Positions 1 through 6,972 are shown, counted from the stretch's first letter. The stretch: 9,372 nt of DNA from Spirochaetia bacterium UBA2205 (GCA_002328585.1 DCUV01000064.1:1-9372), one strand, 5' to 3'. Notes: a model not told the origin generated them from the sequence alone. Numbers and translations are program-made.

Positions 1-485
1 GCATAATCAAGATAATCCTCATATTTATCAAATTCCTCATCTATAATTCCATCACTATTGGTATCCATAGCTAATTTTTCCTTTGCAGTATCAGCGCCAA
101 TGCCAAAGAAGTTTGCATTAATCTTTTTATCATAGGCAACTGAGGTTATTATCCTGAATTTTGTGCCCATGATATATGGCATATCCAGGTTGACCTCATG
201 GTACTGATAGCCATTGGTTGTTTGATAAAATTGACCATACAACTGCATTTTATAGGGTGCATAGGCAAAATTTTCTTCATCCCTGCTGCCATTATTATAC
301 ATATACACCCGTACTCCATATCCAAAGCCATTATCGCTATCATAATTTACCAGAGGCAAGCCCGTTGGGTACCAGCCTTCTTTCTTTTTTGCTAAGTCTT
401 CATCAGATAATTTGGCTGCCATTGCGTATGGCAATGACACGATCATAGCAACCATCACTATGAAACCTGTTATTGCTCTATTCAT
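1..485 (-). CDS. Omp85/D15 surface-antigen-like outer membrane protein, N-terminal part (cut by window edge)
   Basis: The first 161 residues are visible; the C-terminus lies beyond position 1. The ATG at 485-483 follows a GAGGTG ribosome binding site 7 nt upstream. Residues 1-23 form a signal peptide ending in A-M-A, so the mature protein probably begins AKLSDEDLAKK. Then comes GWYPTGLPLVNYDSDNGFGY (residues 38-57) and, at about 124-133, ANFFGIGADT. Both look like the start of surface-antigen beta-barrels of the BamA/TamA/D15 type, where similar 'LPLxxYxxxxGxGxG' and 'xFGIGxDT' blocks open the barrel. I infer an outer-membrane beta-barrel; the barrel itself is outside the window. Residues 141-153 (DTNSDGIIDEEFD) resemble a calcium-binding acidic loop. 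The gene lies 32 nt after the stop of the upstream membrane-anchored propeller gene on the same strand, so the two are probably co-transcribed. The exact family is uncertain; no POTRA domain is visible in this part. Confidence 0.75.
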   Translation of the reverse strand, partial: MNRAITGFIVMVAMIVSLPYAMAAKLSDEDLAKKKEGWYPTGLPLVNYDSDNGFGYGVRVYMYNNGSRDEENFAYAPYKMQLYGQFYQTTNGYQYHEVNLDMPYIMGTKFRIITSVAYDKKINANFFGIGADTAKEKLAMDTNSDGIIDEEFDKYEDYLDY

Positions 486-517
486 GATTAACACCTCGCA
501 GATTATATTTTAAGTAA

Positions 518-1645
518 CTATCGCCCATACAGGGCTAATTGTTCCAATGATTGTAATCCAAGTTTACCTATTATAATAGGGCTTTGTTTTATCATCCCAA
601 CAATCCACGGATAATCGTGATTGATATTACTGGTGTAATAGCTAAAATACAGGGTATCCCCTTGTTTGACATAACCAGCATAACCTGTATCACCCGCACT
701 GGGGACATCTGAAAGCCATACAAGCCGCTGTGGCGTTACCAGCCAGAGAGCGGTTCTTTTCTTTGCCAGTATGCTTCCATATTTATTTACTATTCCGGGT
801 TTATAGGGATGCTTTCGCCCCATTGCGTATACCTTCCCATGGTAGGAAAACAGTGCAGGGCCATCAAGCCGTGTGCTGTAATCTTCAATACCGGTCCACT
901 GTGTATAGGGTGGTTTAGCTGTTTTTATGCCTGTTGATGCACGTTTATCACCAAGCCAGCTATCTGAGTATTCTAAACGCTGAGTGCTGATCATTGTGCC
1001 ATCCGGGAAAAATTCAATGGCTGTTTCATCACATCGTGAACCTGCATGGATAATTGAAACAGGTTGCCAGTTAATGCCATCGGTTGATTTAAATAGCATC
1101 GCCTTGCCGTGTTCATGCCAGTAGGCAGGTACATACCATGTTATGCCATCAAATGTTTTTGGTCGCCAGAAAAGCCATCCATGGTTGCCTATTACTTTTA
1201 ATTTGCTCCAGTGTATGCCATCGTTTGTAACAAGATATGCAGTTGAGTAAGGCTCGGCAGTAAACTCAATACTTTTCAGCACAAATAAAATGAGTCTATT
1301 ACCAATGACTAAAAATTTTGGGTCACGAATATCCTCGCCTGGTATCTGAACGGTAGATAGCTTTTCCCATTGTTTGCAATCCTGTGAACGCCATACAACC
1401 AGTTTACATTCAGGTGTTGCAAAATGGTAAGGGGATGATGCATGAACAAGATAAAAATAATTATTGAAGAAGGTCATATCGGTATTGGAGTTATGCATTC
1501 CATCATTGATAGCATCCCATATTTCAAGTGCAAGAGGATGTTTTACCTCTGAGGCGTTGGGACGTATAAACCATAATGCTATGATGAGTGTTGTTATGAC
1601 AATAACAATCAATAAAAACAGACCAAAAATTTTAAGTATTTTCAT
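518..1645 (-). CDS. Membrane-anchored sialidase/glycosidase-like beta-propeller protein
   Basis: A 375-residue protein. I chose the ATG at 1645-1643 because AGGA lies 9 nt upstream and the protein then opens with a signal-anchor: MKILK, then a hydrophobic stretch at about residues 6-27. An earlier ATG at 1708 adds 21 non-hydrophobic residues and has only a badly spaced AGG. The rest should lie outside the cytoplasmic membrane. Repeated Asp-box-like units SQDCKQW (87-93), TNDGIHW (140-146) and STDGINW (187-193) fit a BNR/sialidase-type propeller. IRDPKF (106-111) resembles the RDP element of GH43/GH32-like five-bladed folds, DETAIEF (206-212) supplies acidic residues, and GDTGYAGYV (318-326) resembles a late-blade sialidase element. 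The canonical sialidase RIP motif is not seen, so substrate and even catalytic activity are uncertain. It heads a likely two-gene unit with the Omp85-like gene. The TAG stop is at 520-518. Confidence 0.75.
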   Translation of the reverse strand: MKILKIFGLFLLIVIVITTLIIALWFIRPNASEVKHPLALEIWDAINDGMHNSNTDMTFFNNYFYLVHASSPYHFATPECKLVVWRSQDCKQWEKLSTVQIPGEDIRDPKFLVIGNRLILFVLKSIEFTAEPYSTAYLVTNDGIHWSKLKVIGNHGWLFWRPKTFDGITWYVPAYWHEHGKAMLFKSTDGINWQPVSIIHAGSRCDETAIEFFPDGTMISTQRLEYSDSWLGDKRASTGIKTAKPPYTQWTGIEDYSTRLDGPALFSYHGKVYAMGRKHPYKPGIVNKYGSILAKKRTALWLVTPQRLVWLSDVPSAGDTGYAGYVKQGDTLYFSYYTSNINHDYPWIVGMIKQSPIIIGKLGLQSLEQLALYGR

Positions 1646-1741
1646 GGCGATAGTTCCTGTAAAAAAATTGCACAACTCATGGCATTGAGAATAGTAATCG
1701 GCAGCCATGACCTGCTATTATGCAAGTACACAGACACTACG

Positions 1742-1787
1742 GTATAGATGCAGTAAAAAATACAAAAAGTGAGTACTTACTCTATAC
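1742..1787. repeat. Nested inverted repeats, possible operator
   Basis: An outer 7-base inverted repeat, GTATAGA (1742-1748) and TCTATAC (1781-1787), encloses and touches an inner one, GAGTA-CT-TACTC (1771-1782). Both are exact. The position between two divergent genes would suit a regulator-binding site, but no regulator is encoded next to it. In AT-rich DNA, short repeats like these also arise by chance. Confidence 0.3.
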
Positions 1788-1851
1788 GCATGTCATAGTA
1801 TTGTCAATAAATATTATTTTTTCTTTACAACAAAGTAACAATTTATTAGCA

Positions 1852-1890
1852 TTACATCAAATGTACAGATTGTTATAATGATTTTATAAT
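1852..1890 (+). promoter_or_regulatory. Sigma70-type promoter(s) for the thiolase gene
   Basis: TTACAT (1852-1857) and TATAAT (1874-1879) are spaced by 16 nt. A second overlapping pair, TGTACA (1862-1867) and TATAAT (1885-1890), is spaced by 17 nt. Either would give a leader of roughly 30-40 nt before the ATG at 1928. Both -10 boxes match consensus exactly; the -35 boxes match partly. Which one is used cannot be decided from sequence. Confidence 0.55.
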
Positions 1891-1927
1891 AATTAATATG
1901 AAAAATTTTTAATAATGAGAGGTCTTT

Positions 1928-3103
1928 ATGAAGGATGTTGTAATAGCGTCAATAGTGCGAACTCCGGTGGGTACTTTTGGCGGAGCATTGAAGGATGTTT
2001 CGGCAGTTGATCTGGGGGTGATTGTAGTCAGGGAAGCTTTAAAACGAGCTGGTTTGGCATCTCAACAGGTAGAGAATGTTATACTGGGAAATGTGTTACA
2101 GGCAGGTTTGGGACAGAATACAGCCAGGCAGGTATTGATCTATGCTGGTATACCTCATGAAGTGCCGGCAATGACTATCAATAAGGTATGCGCTTCCGGG
2201 CTTAGATCCATCAGTATGGCTGCTCAGATTATTAAAGCAGGCGATGCAGAAATTATTGTTGCCGGTGGGATAGAAAATATGAGCGCTTCTCCGTTTGCTT
2301 TACCAAAAGCACGGTGGGGATTTAGAATGGGTGACGATAAAATAGTTGATATCATGATAAAAGATGGTTTATGGGATGCATTTAATCAATATCATATGGG
2401 GATAACAGCAGAAAATGTAGCAGAGCGCTGGAAGCTAACTCGTGAGGAATTAGATCAATTTTCACTGGCAAGCCAGACAAAGGCAGAGGCTGCTATTAAA
2501 TCCGGCAGGTTTAAAGATGAGATAGTCCCTGTTGTAATAAAGGATAAAAAAGGAGAAAAAATTTTTGATACTGATGAACATCCCCGCTTTGGAACAACAC
2601 TGGAAGCATTATCAAAATTAAAGCCATCATTTAAAAAGGATGGTATGGTAACCGCAGGGAACGCAAGCGGGATTAACGATGGCGCAGCGGCTGCAGTAGT
2701 CATGTCAGCAGATAAAGCAAAAGAGCTGGGGATTAAGCCTTTATGTCGTATTGCATCGTACGCGTCAGCAGGTGTTGATCCTGCAATCATGGGGACCGGT
2801 CCAATACCTGCAAGCAGAAAAGCTCTTGCAAAAGCAGGATGGAAAGTGCAGGATTTAGATTTAATTGAAGCAAATGAGGCTTTTGCATCTCAGGCTGTGG
2901 TTGTTAATAAAGAGATGGGATGGGATATATCAAGAGTCAATGTTAATGGAGGAGCTATCGCAATAGGACATCCCATTGGTGCATCGGGTGCACGAATATT
3001 AACAACACTGATTCATGAAATGATAAAACGTGATGCCAGAAAAGGCATAGCAACATTATGTATAGGTGGCGGACAGGGTTGTGCAGTAACAGTGGAGCGA
3101 TAA
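1928..3103 (+). CDS. atoB: Acetyl-CoA C-acetyltransferase (thiolase II)
   Basis: A 391-residue protein, the usual length for a short-chain thiolase. The ATG has AGAGG 5 nt upstream. All catalytic elements are present: the acylated cysteine C88 in NKVCASGLRS, H156 in YHMG, the NEAF block (N316-F319), H348 in GGAIAIGHPIGASGAR, and the second cysteine C378 in LCIGGGQGCA. Members join two acetyl-CoA into acetoacetyl-CoA plus CoA, or run in reverse, in the cytoplasm. The HMG element around 156-158 fits the biosynthetic/degradative short-chain type, but acceptance of longer 3-ketoacyl-CoA cannot be excluded. The symbol is the generic one for this activity; strict orthology to E. coli AtoB is not shown. 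It stands alone: no hydroxyacyl-CoA dehydrogenase, crotonase or CoA-transferase gene is adjacent. It has its own promoter upstream and a strong terminator 24 nt downstream, so it is probably a single-gene transcript. Confidence 0.95.
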   Translation: MKDVVIASIVRTPVGTFGGALKDVSAVDLGVIVVREALKRAGLASQQVENVILGNVLQAGLGQNTARQVLIYAGIPHEVPAMTINKVCASGLRSISMAAQIIKAGDAEIIVAGGIENMSASPFALPKARWGFRMGDDKIVDIMIKDGLWDAFNQYHMGITAENVAERWKLTREELDQFSLASQTKAEAAIKSGRFKDEIVPVVIKDKKGEKIFDTDEHPRFGTTLEALSKLKPSFKKDGMVTAGNASGINDGAAAAVVMSADKAKELGIKPLCRIASYASAGVDPAIMGTGPIPASRKALAKAGWKVQDLDLIEANEAFASQAVVVNKEMGWDISRVNVNGGAIAIGHPIGASGARILTTLIHEMIKRDARKGIATLCIGGGQGCAVTVER

Positions 3104-3127
3104 AGAATATCACTATATAGAGGCAAA

Positions 3128-3160
3128 AAAGAGGGGAGCGCATTGCCCCCTCTTTCTTTT
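3128..3160 (+). terminator. Rho-independent terminator of the thiolase gene
   Basis: A perfect 9-bp stem, AAAGAGGGG (3128-3136) with CCCCTCTTT (3147-3155), encloses a 10-base loop and is followed by CTTTT. It starts 24 nt after the thiolase stop codon. The A-run before the stem (3125-3130) could also let it act in the opposite direction, though no minus-strand gene runs into it. Confidence 0.9.
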
Positions 3161-3323
3161 AATGTGATGTTGTTTCAGCCATCGCTTGCAAATATTTAAA
3201 TTTTATTACATTAAATAATGGATAGTTCTTCTTAATGGTAGTATAAAATTGCAGCACCTTTTGCAACAGCCCAGTACAAATTACCTTTTATTTTTTGCGG
3301 ATACCTTTCAGATTGCTGATTTT

Positions 3324-3485
3324 TTGACAGTTGTGTTTCGTCATTTTATTTCTTTAATGGATTATTATCATAGGTTTTTTAAAAAAAAATATCTTTTATG
3401 TTCATTGTTCAACCTCTATACTGCACGTCATAACAGTGCTGTTGTACTCTATTGTAGTAGTGAGTATCACAATACTATTTTTTTT
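3324..3485 (+). ncRNA. Possible small RNA (promoter-like box to hairpin terminator)
   Basis: TTGACA (3324-3329) is a perfect -35 box, but the best -10 at 17 nt, TATTTC (3347-3352), is poor. Transcription from about 3360 would stop at a hairpin made of TAGTA (3455-3459) plus GTGA (3460-3463), loop GTA, TCAC (3467-3470), an AA bulge, and TACTA (3473-3477), followed by eight T (3478-3485). A second hairpin, AACAG-TG-CTGTT, lies inside the roughly 125-nt candidate. No known RNA family is recognised. This is an inference from spacing and structure only. Confidence 0.2.
3455..3485 (+). terminator. Weak terminator-like hairpin with T-tract
   Basis: A stem of 5 plus 4 base pairs with a two-base AA bulge and a GTA loop is followed directly by eight T. 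The stem is AT-rich and so weak. It lies about 350 nt after the thiolase stop codon, well past that gene's own terminator, so it would serve a separate transcript if it is real. Confidence 0.35.
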
Positions 3486-3645
3486 CCCCGCTACTTTTCA
3501 AAGATAATTGATGTTATAATTGCTGTAATAATAAAAAAATAATGTATTTAAGTGGCTATAATGTGATTATTGTGCAAATGGTATAATATCTATTTCAACA
3601 ATGGTATATATACAACAATAAATTATATATTGGGATATTTGCCTA

Positions 3646-3673
3646 TTGACTATTTTTGTATATATTGTACAAT
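3646..3673 (+). promoter_or_regulatory. Promoter of the response regulator gene
   Basis: TTGACT (3646-3651) and TACAAT (3668-3673) are spaced by 16 nt, each one base from consensus, giving a leader of about 20 nt. An inverted repeat, TTGTA (3656-3660) with TACAA (3668-3672), overlaps the spacer and the -10 box. That is where a repressor or the regulator itself could bind. Confidence 0.6.
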
Positions 3674-3702
3674 TAAAGTCACAAAAAAAATAGGAATAGT
3701 AT

Positions 3703-4353
3703 ATGGCAATTCTACCGGAACTTGTGAAGGTTTTTATTGTTGAGGATGAGGACCTTGTGAGAGATACCCTGTCTCAAAGCTTGCAATTAATTGATAATTT
3801 CCAGATTGCAGGTGCTTCAGCAAATATTTCTTCTTCACTCAGTATTATACAATCTGCAATGCCGGATGTATGTATTGTTGATGTACGTCTGCAAAATGAA
3901 AATGGCATTGAAGCAAGTAAAACCCTAAAAAAACTTTTACCAAATCTCAAAATAATCATTTTATCGGGATACTTTAATGAGACATTAGCGGCAACTGCAT
4001 TAGCATCAGGTGCATCGGCATTTTTATCCAAATCTATAGCGGTATCACATCTTGTCGCAGCTATTTTCCACGTTATGGTCCACAACAATTTTTATGCACC
4101 ACAATTACCTGATGATGTACTGGAAGGTATTATCATAAATAGTAAAACCTCAAAACGCCTTTGCGCATTGTCAAAAAGGGAAAAGGAAATACTGGAGCTT
4201 ATTGCCAGGGAATATTCAACCAGACAAATAGCAGACAAGCTTGGAATCAGTGAAAAAACTGTTCGCAATCATAAATCAAATATCATGGCAAAGCTCGGCA
4301 TTACCAACCATGTGGGGTTGATTAAATATGCCTATTATATGGCAATGATATGA
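3703..4353 (+). CDS. NarL/FixJ-family response regulator (receiver + LuxR-type HTH)
   Basis: A 216-residue cytoplasmic transcription regulator, normal length for the family. The ATG has AGGA 7 nt upstream. The receiver domain covers about residues 8-125: acidic pocket E14-D15, phosphoacceptor D60 in CIVDVRL, switch S88 in IILSG and the conserved lysine K110 in FLSK, so it should be phosphorylatable. The LuxR-type DNA-binding domain covers about 154-213, with LSKREKEILELIA (156-168) and the recognition-helix region ISEKTVRNHKSNIMAKLGI (182-200). Such proteins usually dimerise on phosphorylation and bind inverted repeats. No histidine kinase gene is adjacent, so the partner must be elsewhere. 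It has its own promoter and appears to be a single-gene unit. Its TGA stop abuts the stop codon of the convergent PQQ-type gene. The target genes are unknown; autoregulation and control of the neighbouring envelope genes are both only possibilities. Confidence 0.93.
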   Translation: MAILPELVKVFIVEDEDLVRDTLSQSLQLIDNFQIAGASANISSSLSIIQSAMPDVCIVDVRLQNENGIEASKTLKKLLPNLKIIILSGYFNETLAATALASGASAFLSKSIAVSHLVAAIFHVMVHNNFYAPQLPDDVLEGIIINSKTSKRLCALSKREKEILELIAREYSTRQIADKLGISEKTVRNHKSNIMAKLGITNHVGLIKYAYYMAMI

Positions 4354-6930
4354 TTATTGAATGACAAGCTCTGCCATTGCAACTGGATAGGTATCAACAA
4401 TACAATAAGCATTAACCTTCCCTTTTACTTCACCCTTATCAAATTCTATGGCTACTTCAGTCACGTGATTATCGATTGCGGTTACTGTCGTTCGTTTTGT
4501 ATAGTATAATGGTAATGGTTTCCCTGTTGTACTGTGCTGCAACATGATGCTGTAAATATGATTATCCTTCAATAGCATCGAATTTTTAAATTGAGCTTTC
4601 ACAAAAGTTTTGCCTGCTTCAAAGGAGATTGTTCCAACACCGTGCGGCATACAGGCTATACCGCTCGTATGCAGGTTCATGTTCAATCCGCCAAATACCG
4701 TCATGTGGCCGGTGTCAAATTCGGTCATCCCCATGAGTTTTAAAAATCTGCCATAAAATTGAATCTCATCACCCAATGCAATGGCAAAAAGTTCAGGTGC
4801 TTTGGCGATAGCTCCGGTAATGGGATCAACTTTTGTGGAAAGCCTGTATTGTCCAAATGGCATATCCCATGAGCCTATGAAATTGATTTTAAAGCCATCA
4901 TAGTTGTACAGTGTTAAGAGACCATTATCGTATAAAAGATACAGCGGATATCGCACCTCAAGCGCTGGATCAACGACGGTTTTACCATCGTTAAGCTTCC
5001 CACCAATTACCCAGACAATCATAGCATTGCTACTATTGCAAACAATCCCGCCTATATAGTGCAATGAATCAAAACCAATCTGATTCCATGAAGGAAGCAT
5101 GGTTGGATTGGGTGCTGAAAGCCGTTTCAATTCAAATACCGTTTGTTTATTGCCTGCTTTAAGCGGTATTGTATACGGCATTGTACCAGTGTGAGGAGCT
5201 ATGGCAAAAGAATAGGTTACATCAAAATTTCCGCCTCTGGAACCACCAAAGAATTTAAGACCAAACCTGCGCATATTGCTTAAATAGTTTCCTTTTATGC
5301 GCACACTCATAGTGCTGGTTTTTTTCCCGCTCCACACCTCCTGTGGCACAAGGACAAAAAACTGCTTGTTGGCAGAAACAAAAACCTTAAATAAAGGATT
5401 TCCCGTAACTTTTATATCAAGCGTATCACGGTCAATGGCTGATTTTATTGTGTTGCCATTGTGCCGAATAAATAGTGTAAATGCTAACGGTTGATTGACA
5501 TCAATCATTGCTGGTGGCTGTTTAAAAAGTTTTCCAAAATTATTTGTGTACACAAGATATGCACCTTCATCCGGAAGCATTTCCCCTTGCATTACCATAC
5601 ACCGCTTATCCCTGCTTTTATTATGCACTGGATAATCATAGGGAACAAAGAAGACACTCCCATTTTCACCACCAATGTAGATGCCTTCGTTGCCTAAAGC
5701 AGGTGAGCTGTTTAAGTCATTTCTGTCTTCATCAATGCATAGATATGACCAGCGCAATGTGCCATCCGGATGTAAGCAATACAATCTGCCATCACCGGAA
5801 CCAACATATATCAAATCATTGCCGTCAATTGCAGGCGATGAACGGATTGGTTCAAGAGTATCATAAGCCCACACAATAGAACCATTATCAGGATTAAGTG
5901 CATAGATAGTGCCGTCTGCTGATGGCTGTAGTATCAAACCATTTGAAAGCTGAGCAGGGCTTGCATATATGTGATCCCTCAGTCCGGTTTTCCATAGCTG
6001 TTTTCCACTATCCTGTGCATACGCTCGCACATAGCCATCATAACCACCAACTATCACCAGACCATTTTCAGCACTGTTGGTTAAAAGTGGTGAAGCAGCG
6101 TTGGAACCCCAGCCACCGTTGGTCCATTCCAATTCTTTTGTCCGATAGTTATAGCAATAGATATTCTTCAGTGCCATAAACTGCGTGCCAAAGAAAAGTC
6201 TTTCTGTTTTTGTGTTCACAGCAGGGAGCGACCATATCATCTCATTGGCTATGTACTGTGTTTTTCTTTGTCCTGTTGCTCTGTCAAGTTCGTACACCAG
6301 GTAGTTGTCGTTGGGAGCAATAATGCTGCCGTCGGGAAGCATGCCAATGTTTCCTTCAAACCAGTTAACATTATAGGTCTTGATCTTAAATTGTTGCTGA
6401 ACTTCCTGTACCGCATGTGCCTTTGATTTCCAGACAATCCTGCCTGTTTCACGGTTGATACAATAAACATAACTATCGCCCGAACCAACATACACAAAAC
6501 CCCTGTTGTCCAGAAGAGCAGATGAGTCAATAATCTCATTGGTTTTACATTTCCACTTCAATGAACCATTTTGCTTAATTGCATAAAAATAATGATCAGC
6601 CGAACCTATATACACGGTGCCATCTTCATCAACAACAGGCGAGCTGAAAATACCTTTGCCTGTTTTAAATTCCCATGGTTGCAACATGGATGCCTTTGAT
6701 TGCACAGTAGTTCTGCCGTTTTGCAGTCCGTTAGCCCTGAATTTTGGCCAGGGGCTTCTGGTATCAAGCGGCAATGTAGAGAGGAAGCTCCCCTTTTCTC
6801 TGGGCGATAGTTTTTCGGGATAGGCATTATACGTTCCCAGGGGATGCGTTGCCATTATGTAGTATGCAGCTATCAATAACAGGAAAAGATAAAAAAGATG
6901 CCGTTTTTTGAAATGATATGCAAACCTCAT
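4354..6930 (-). CDS. Membrane-anchored PQQ-like beta-propeller protein with unassigned C-terminal region
   Basis: An 858-residue protein. The ATG at 6930-6928 has an excellent GGAGG site 7 nt upstream. The frame stays open to a TTG at 7002, but that start lacks a ribosome binding site. Residues 1-10 are basic and about 11-26 hydrophobic, a signal-anchor placing the rest in the periplasm or outside. From about 94 to 430 there are repeated propeller blades with the pattern 'SSPxxDxxGxxYxGSxDxxxYxxxxxGxxxW': GTVYIGSADHYFYAI (104-118), GFVYVGSGDSYVYCI (144-158), LVIVGGYDGYVRAY (291-304), GTIYALNPDNGSIVW (340-354), DLIYVGSGDGRLYCL (372-386), GIYIGGENGSVFFV (416-429). This is the PQQ/BamB-like repeat, seen in scaffolds as well as in quinoprotein dehydrogenases. 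No dehydrogenase catalytic residues are identified, so cofactor binding is doubtful. Residues about 431-858 match no family I recognise. BamB proper is shorter (about 390 aa) and usually a lipoprotein; no lipobox is seen. Confidence 0.88.
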   Translation of the reverse strand: MRFAYHFKKRHLFYLFLLLIAAYYIMATHPLGTYNAYPEKLSPREKGSFLSTLPLDTRSPWPKFRANGLQNGRTTVQSKASMLQPWEFKTGKGIFSSPVVDEDGTVYIGSADHYFYAIKQNGSLKWKCKTNEIIDSSALLDNRGFVYVGSGDSYVYCINRETGRIVWKSKAHAVQEVQQQFKIKTYNVNWFEGNIGMLPDGSIIAPNDNYLVYELDRATGQRKTQYIANEMIWSLPAVNTKTERLFFGTQFMALKNIYCYNYRTKELEWTNGGWGSNAASPLLTNSAENGLVIVGGYDGYVRAYAQDSGKQLWKTGLRDHIYASPAQLSNGLILQPSADGTIYALNPDNGSIVWAYDTLEPIRSSPAIDGNDLIYVGSGDGRLYCLHPDGTLRWSYLCIDEDRNDLNSSPALGNEGIYIGGENGSVFFVPYDYPVHNKSRDKRCMVMQGEMLPDEGAYLVYTNNFGKLFKQPPAMIDVNQPLAFTLFIRHNGNTIKSAIDRDTLDIKVTGNPLFKVFVSANKQFFVLVPQEVWSGKKTSTMSVRIKGNYLSNMRRFGLKFFGGSRGGNFDVTYSFAIAPHTGTMPYTIPLKAGNKQTVFELKRLSAPNPTMLPSWNQIGFDSLHYIGGIVCNSSNAMIVWVIGGKLNDGKTVVDPALEVRYPLYLLYDNGLLTLYNYDGFKINFIGSWDMPFGQYRLSTKVDPITGAIAKAPELFAIALGDEIQFYGRFLKLMGMTEFDTGHMTVFGGLNMNLHTSGIACMPHGVGTISFEAGKTFVKAQFKNSMLLKDNHIYSIMLQHSTTGKPLPLYYTKRTTVTAIDNHVTEVAIEFDKGEVKGKVNAYCIVDTYPVAMAELVIQ

Positions 6931-6972
6931 AGAAAAACCTCCCAGCAACAGTATGGATAACAAAACCACAGT

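Larger units (their letters stand above)
1646..1927. other. Divergent intergenic region between the propeller gene and the thiolase
   Basis: These 282 bases separate divergent genes. The thiolase side has recognisable promoter elements (entered separately). For the minus-strand propeller gene I see only a weak candidate: TTTTTG and TATACC 16 nt apart, read on the minus strand at about 1740-1767. Between them lies a nested pair of inverted repeats at 1742-1787 that could be an operator. I see no small ORF or RNA gene here. Confidence 0.5.
3161..3702. other. AT-rich stretch without a convincing protein gene
   Basis: About 540 bases between the thiolase terminator and the response regulator. 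The longest open frame (3249-3542, plus) starts with TTG, has no ribosome binding site and encodes a Phe/Tyr/Ile-rich composition with no recognisable motif, so I regard it as chance. The stretch has a consensus TTGACA at 3324, a hairpin with a T-tract at 3455-3485, several palindromes (TTTTTTAAAAAA at 3375-3386, AACAG-TG-CTGTT at 3432-3443, GTATATATAC at 3604-3613), three TATAAT hexamers (3515, 3557, 3582) and the regulator's promoter at its end. Confidence 0.6.

Noticed and set aside
1646..1708. 21-residue N-terminal extension of the sialidase-like protein
   Set aside because: The ATG at 1708 has a poorly spaced AGG and places polar residues before the signal-anchor; the ATG at 1645 has AGGA at 9 nt and a normal membrane-anchor start.
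2455..2790. 111-residue open frame on the minus strand within the thiolase
   Set aside because: It is a shadow of the strongly supported thiolase coding frame, with no motif of its own.
3375..3386. TTTTTTAAAAAA palindrome as a regulatory site
   Set aside because: Homopolymer runs of this kind are expected in AT-rich intergenic DNA and no other evidence supports a role.
3249..3542. 97-residue open frame in the gap before the response regulator (plus strand)
   Set aside because: It starts at TTG without a ribosome binding site, is rich in Phe, Tyr, Ile and Lys as expected from translating AT-rich DNA, and shows no domain, signal peptide pattern or repeat.
5544..5879. 111-residue open frame on the plus strand inside the PQQ-type gene, plus several shorter ones between 5297 and 6823
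   Set aside because: These lie antisense to propeller repeats and are rich in Cys and His as reverse-strand artefacts; none has a convincing ribosome binding site or motif.
4354..6930. PQQ-type protein as a quinoprotein alcohol dehydrogenase or as BamB
   Set aside because: I could not identify dehydrogenase catalytic or cytochrome motifs (no CxxCH), and it is much longer than BamB and lacks a lipobox; only the propeller repeat is supported.
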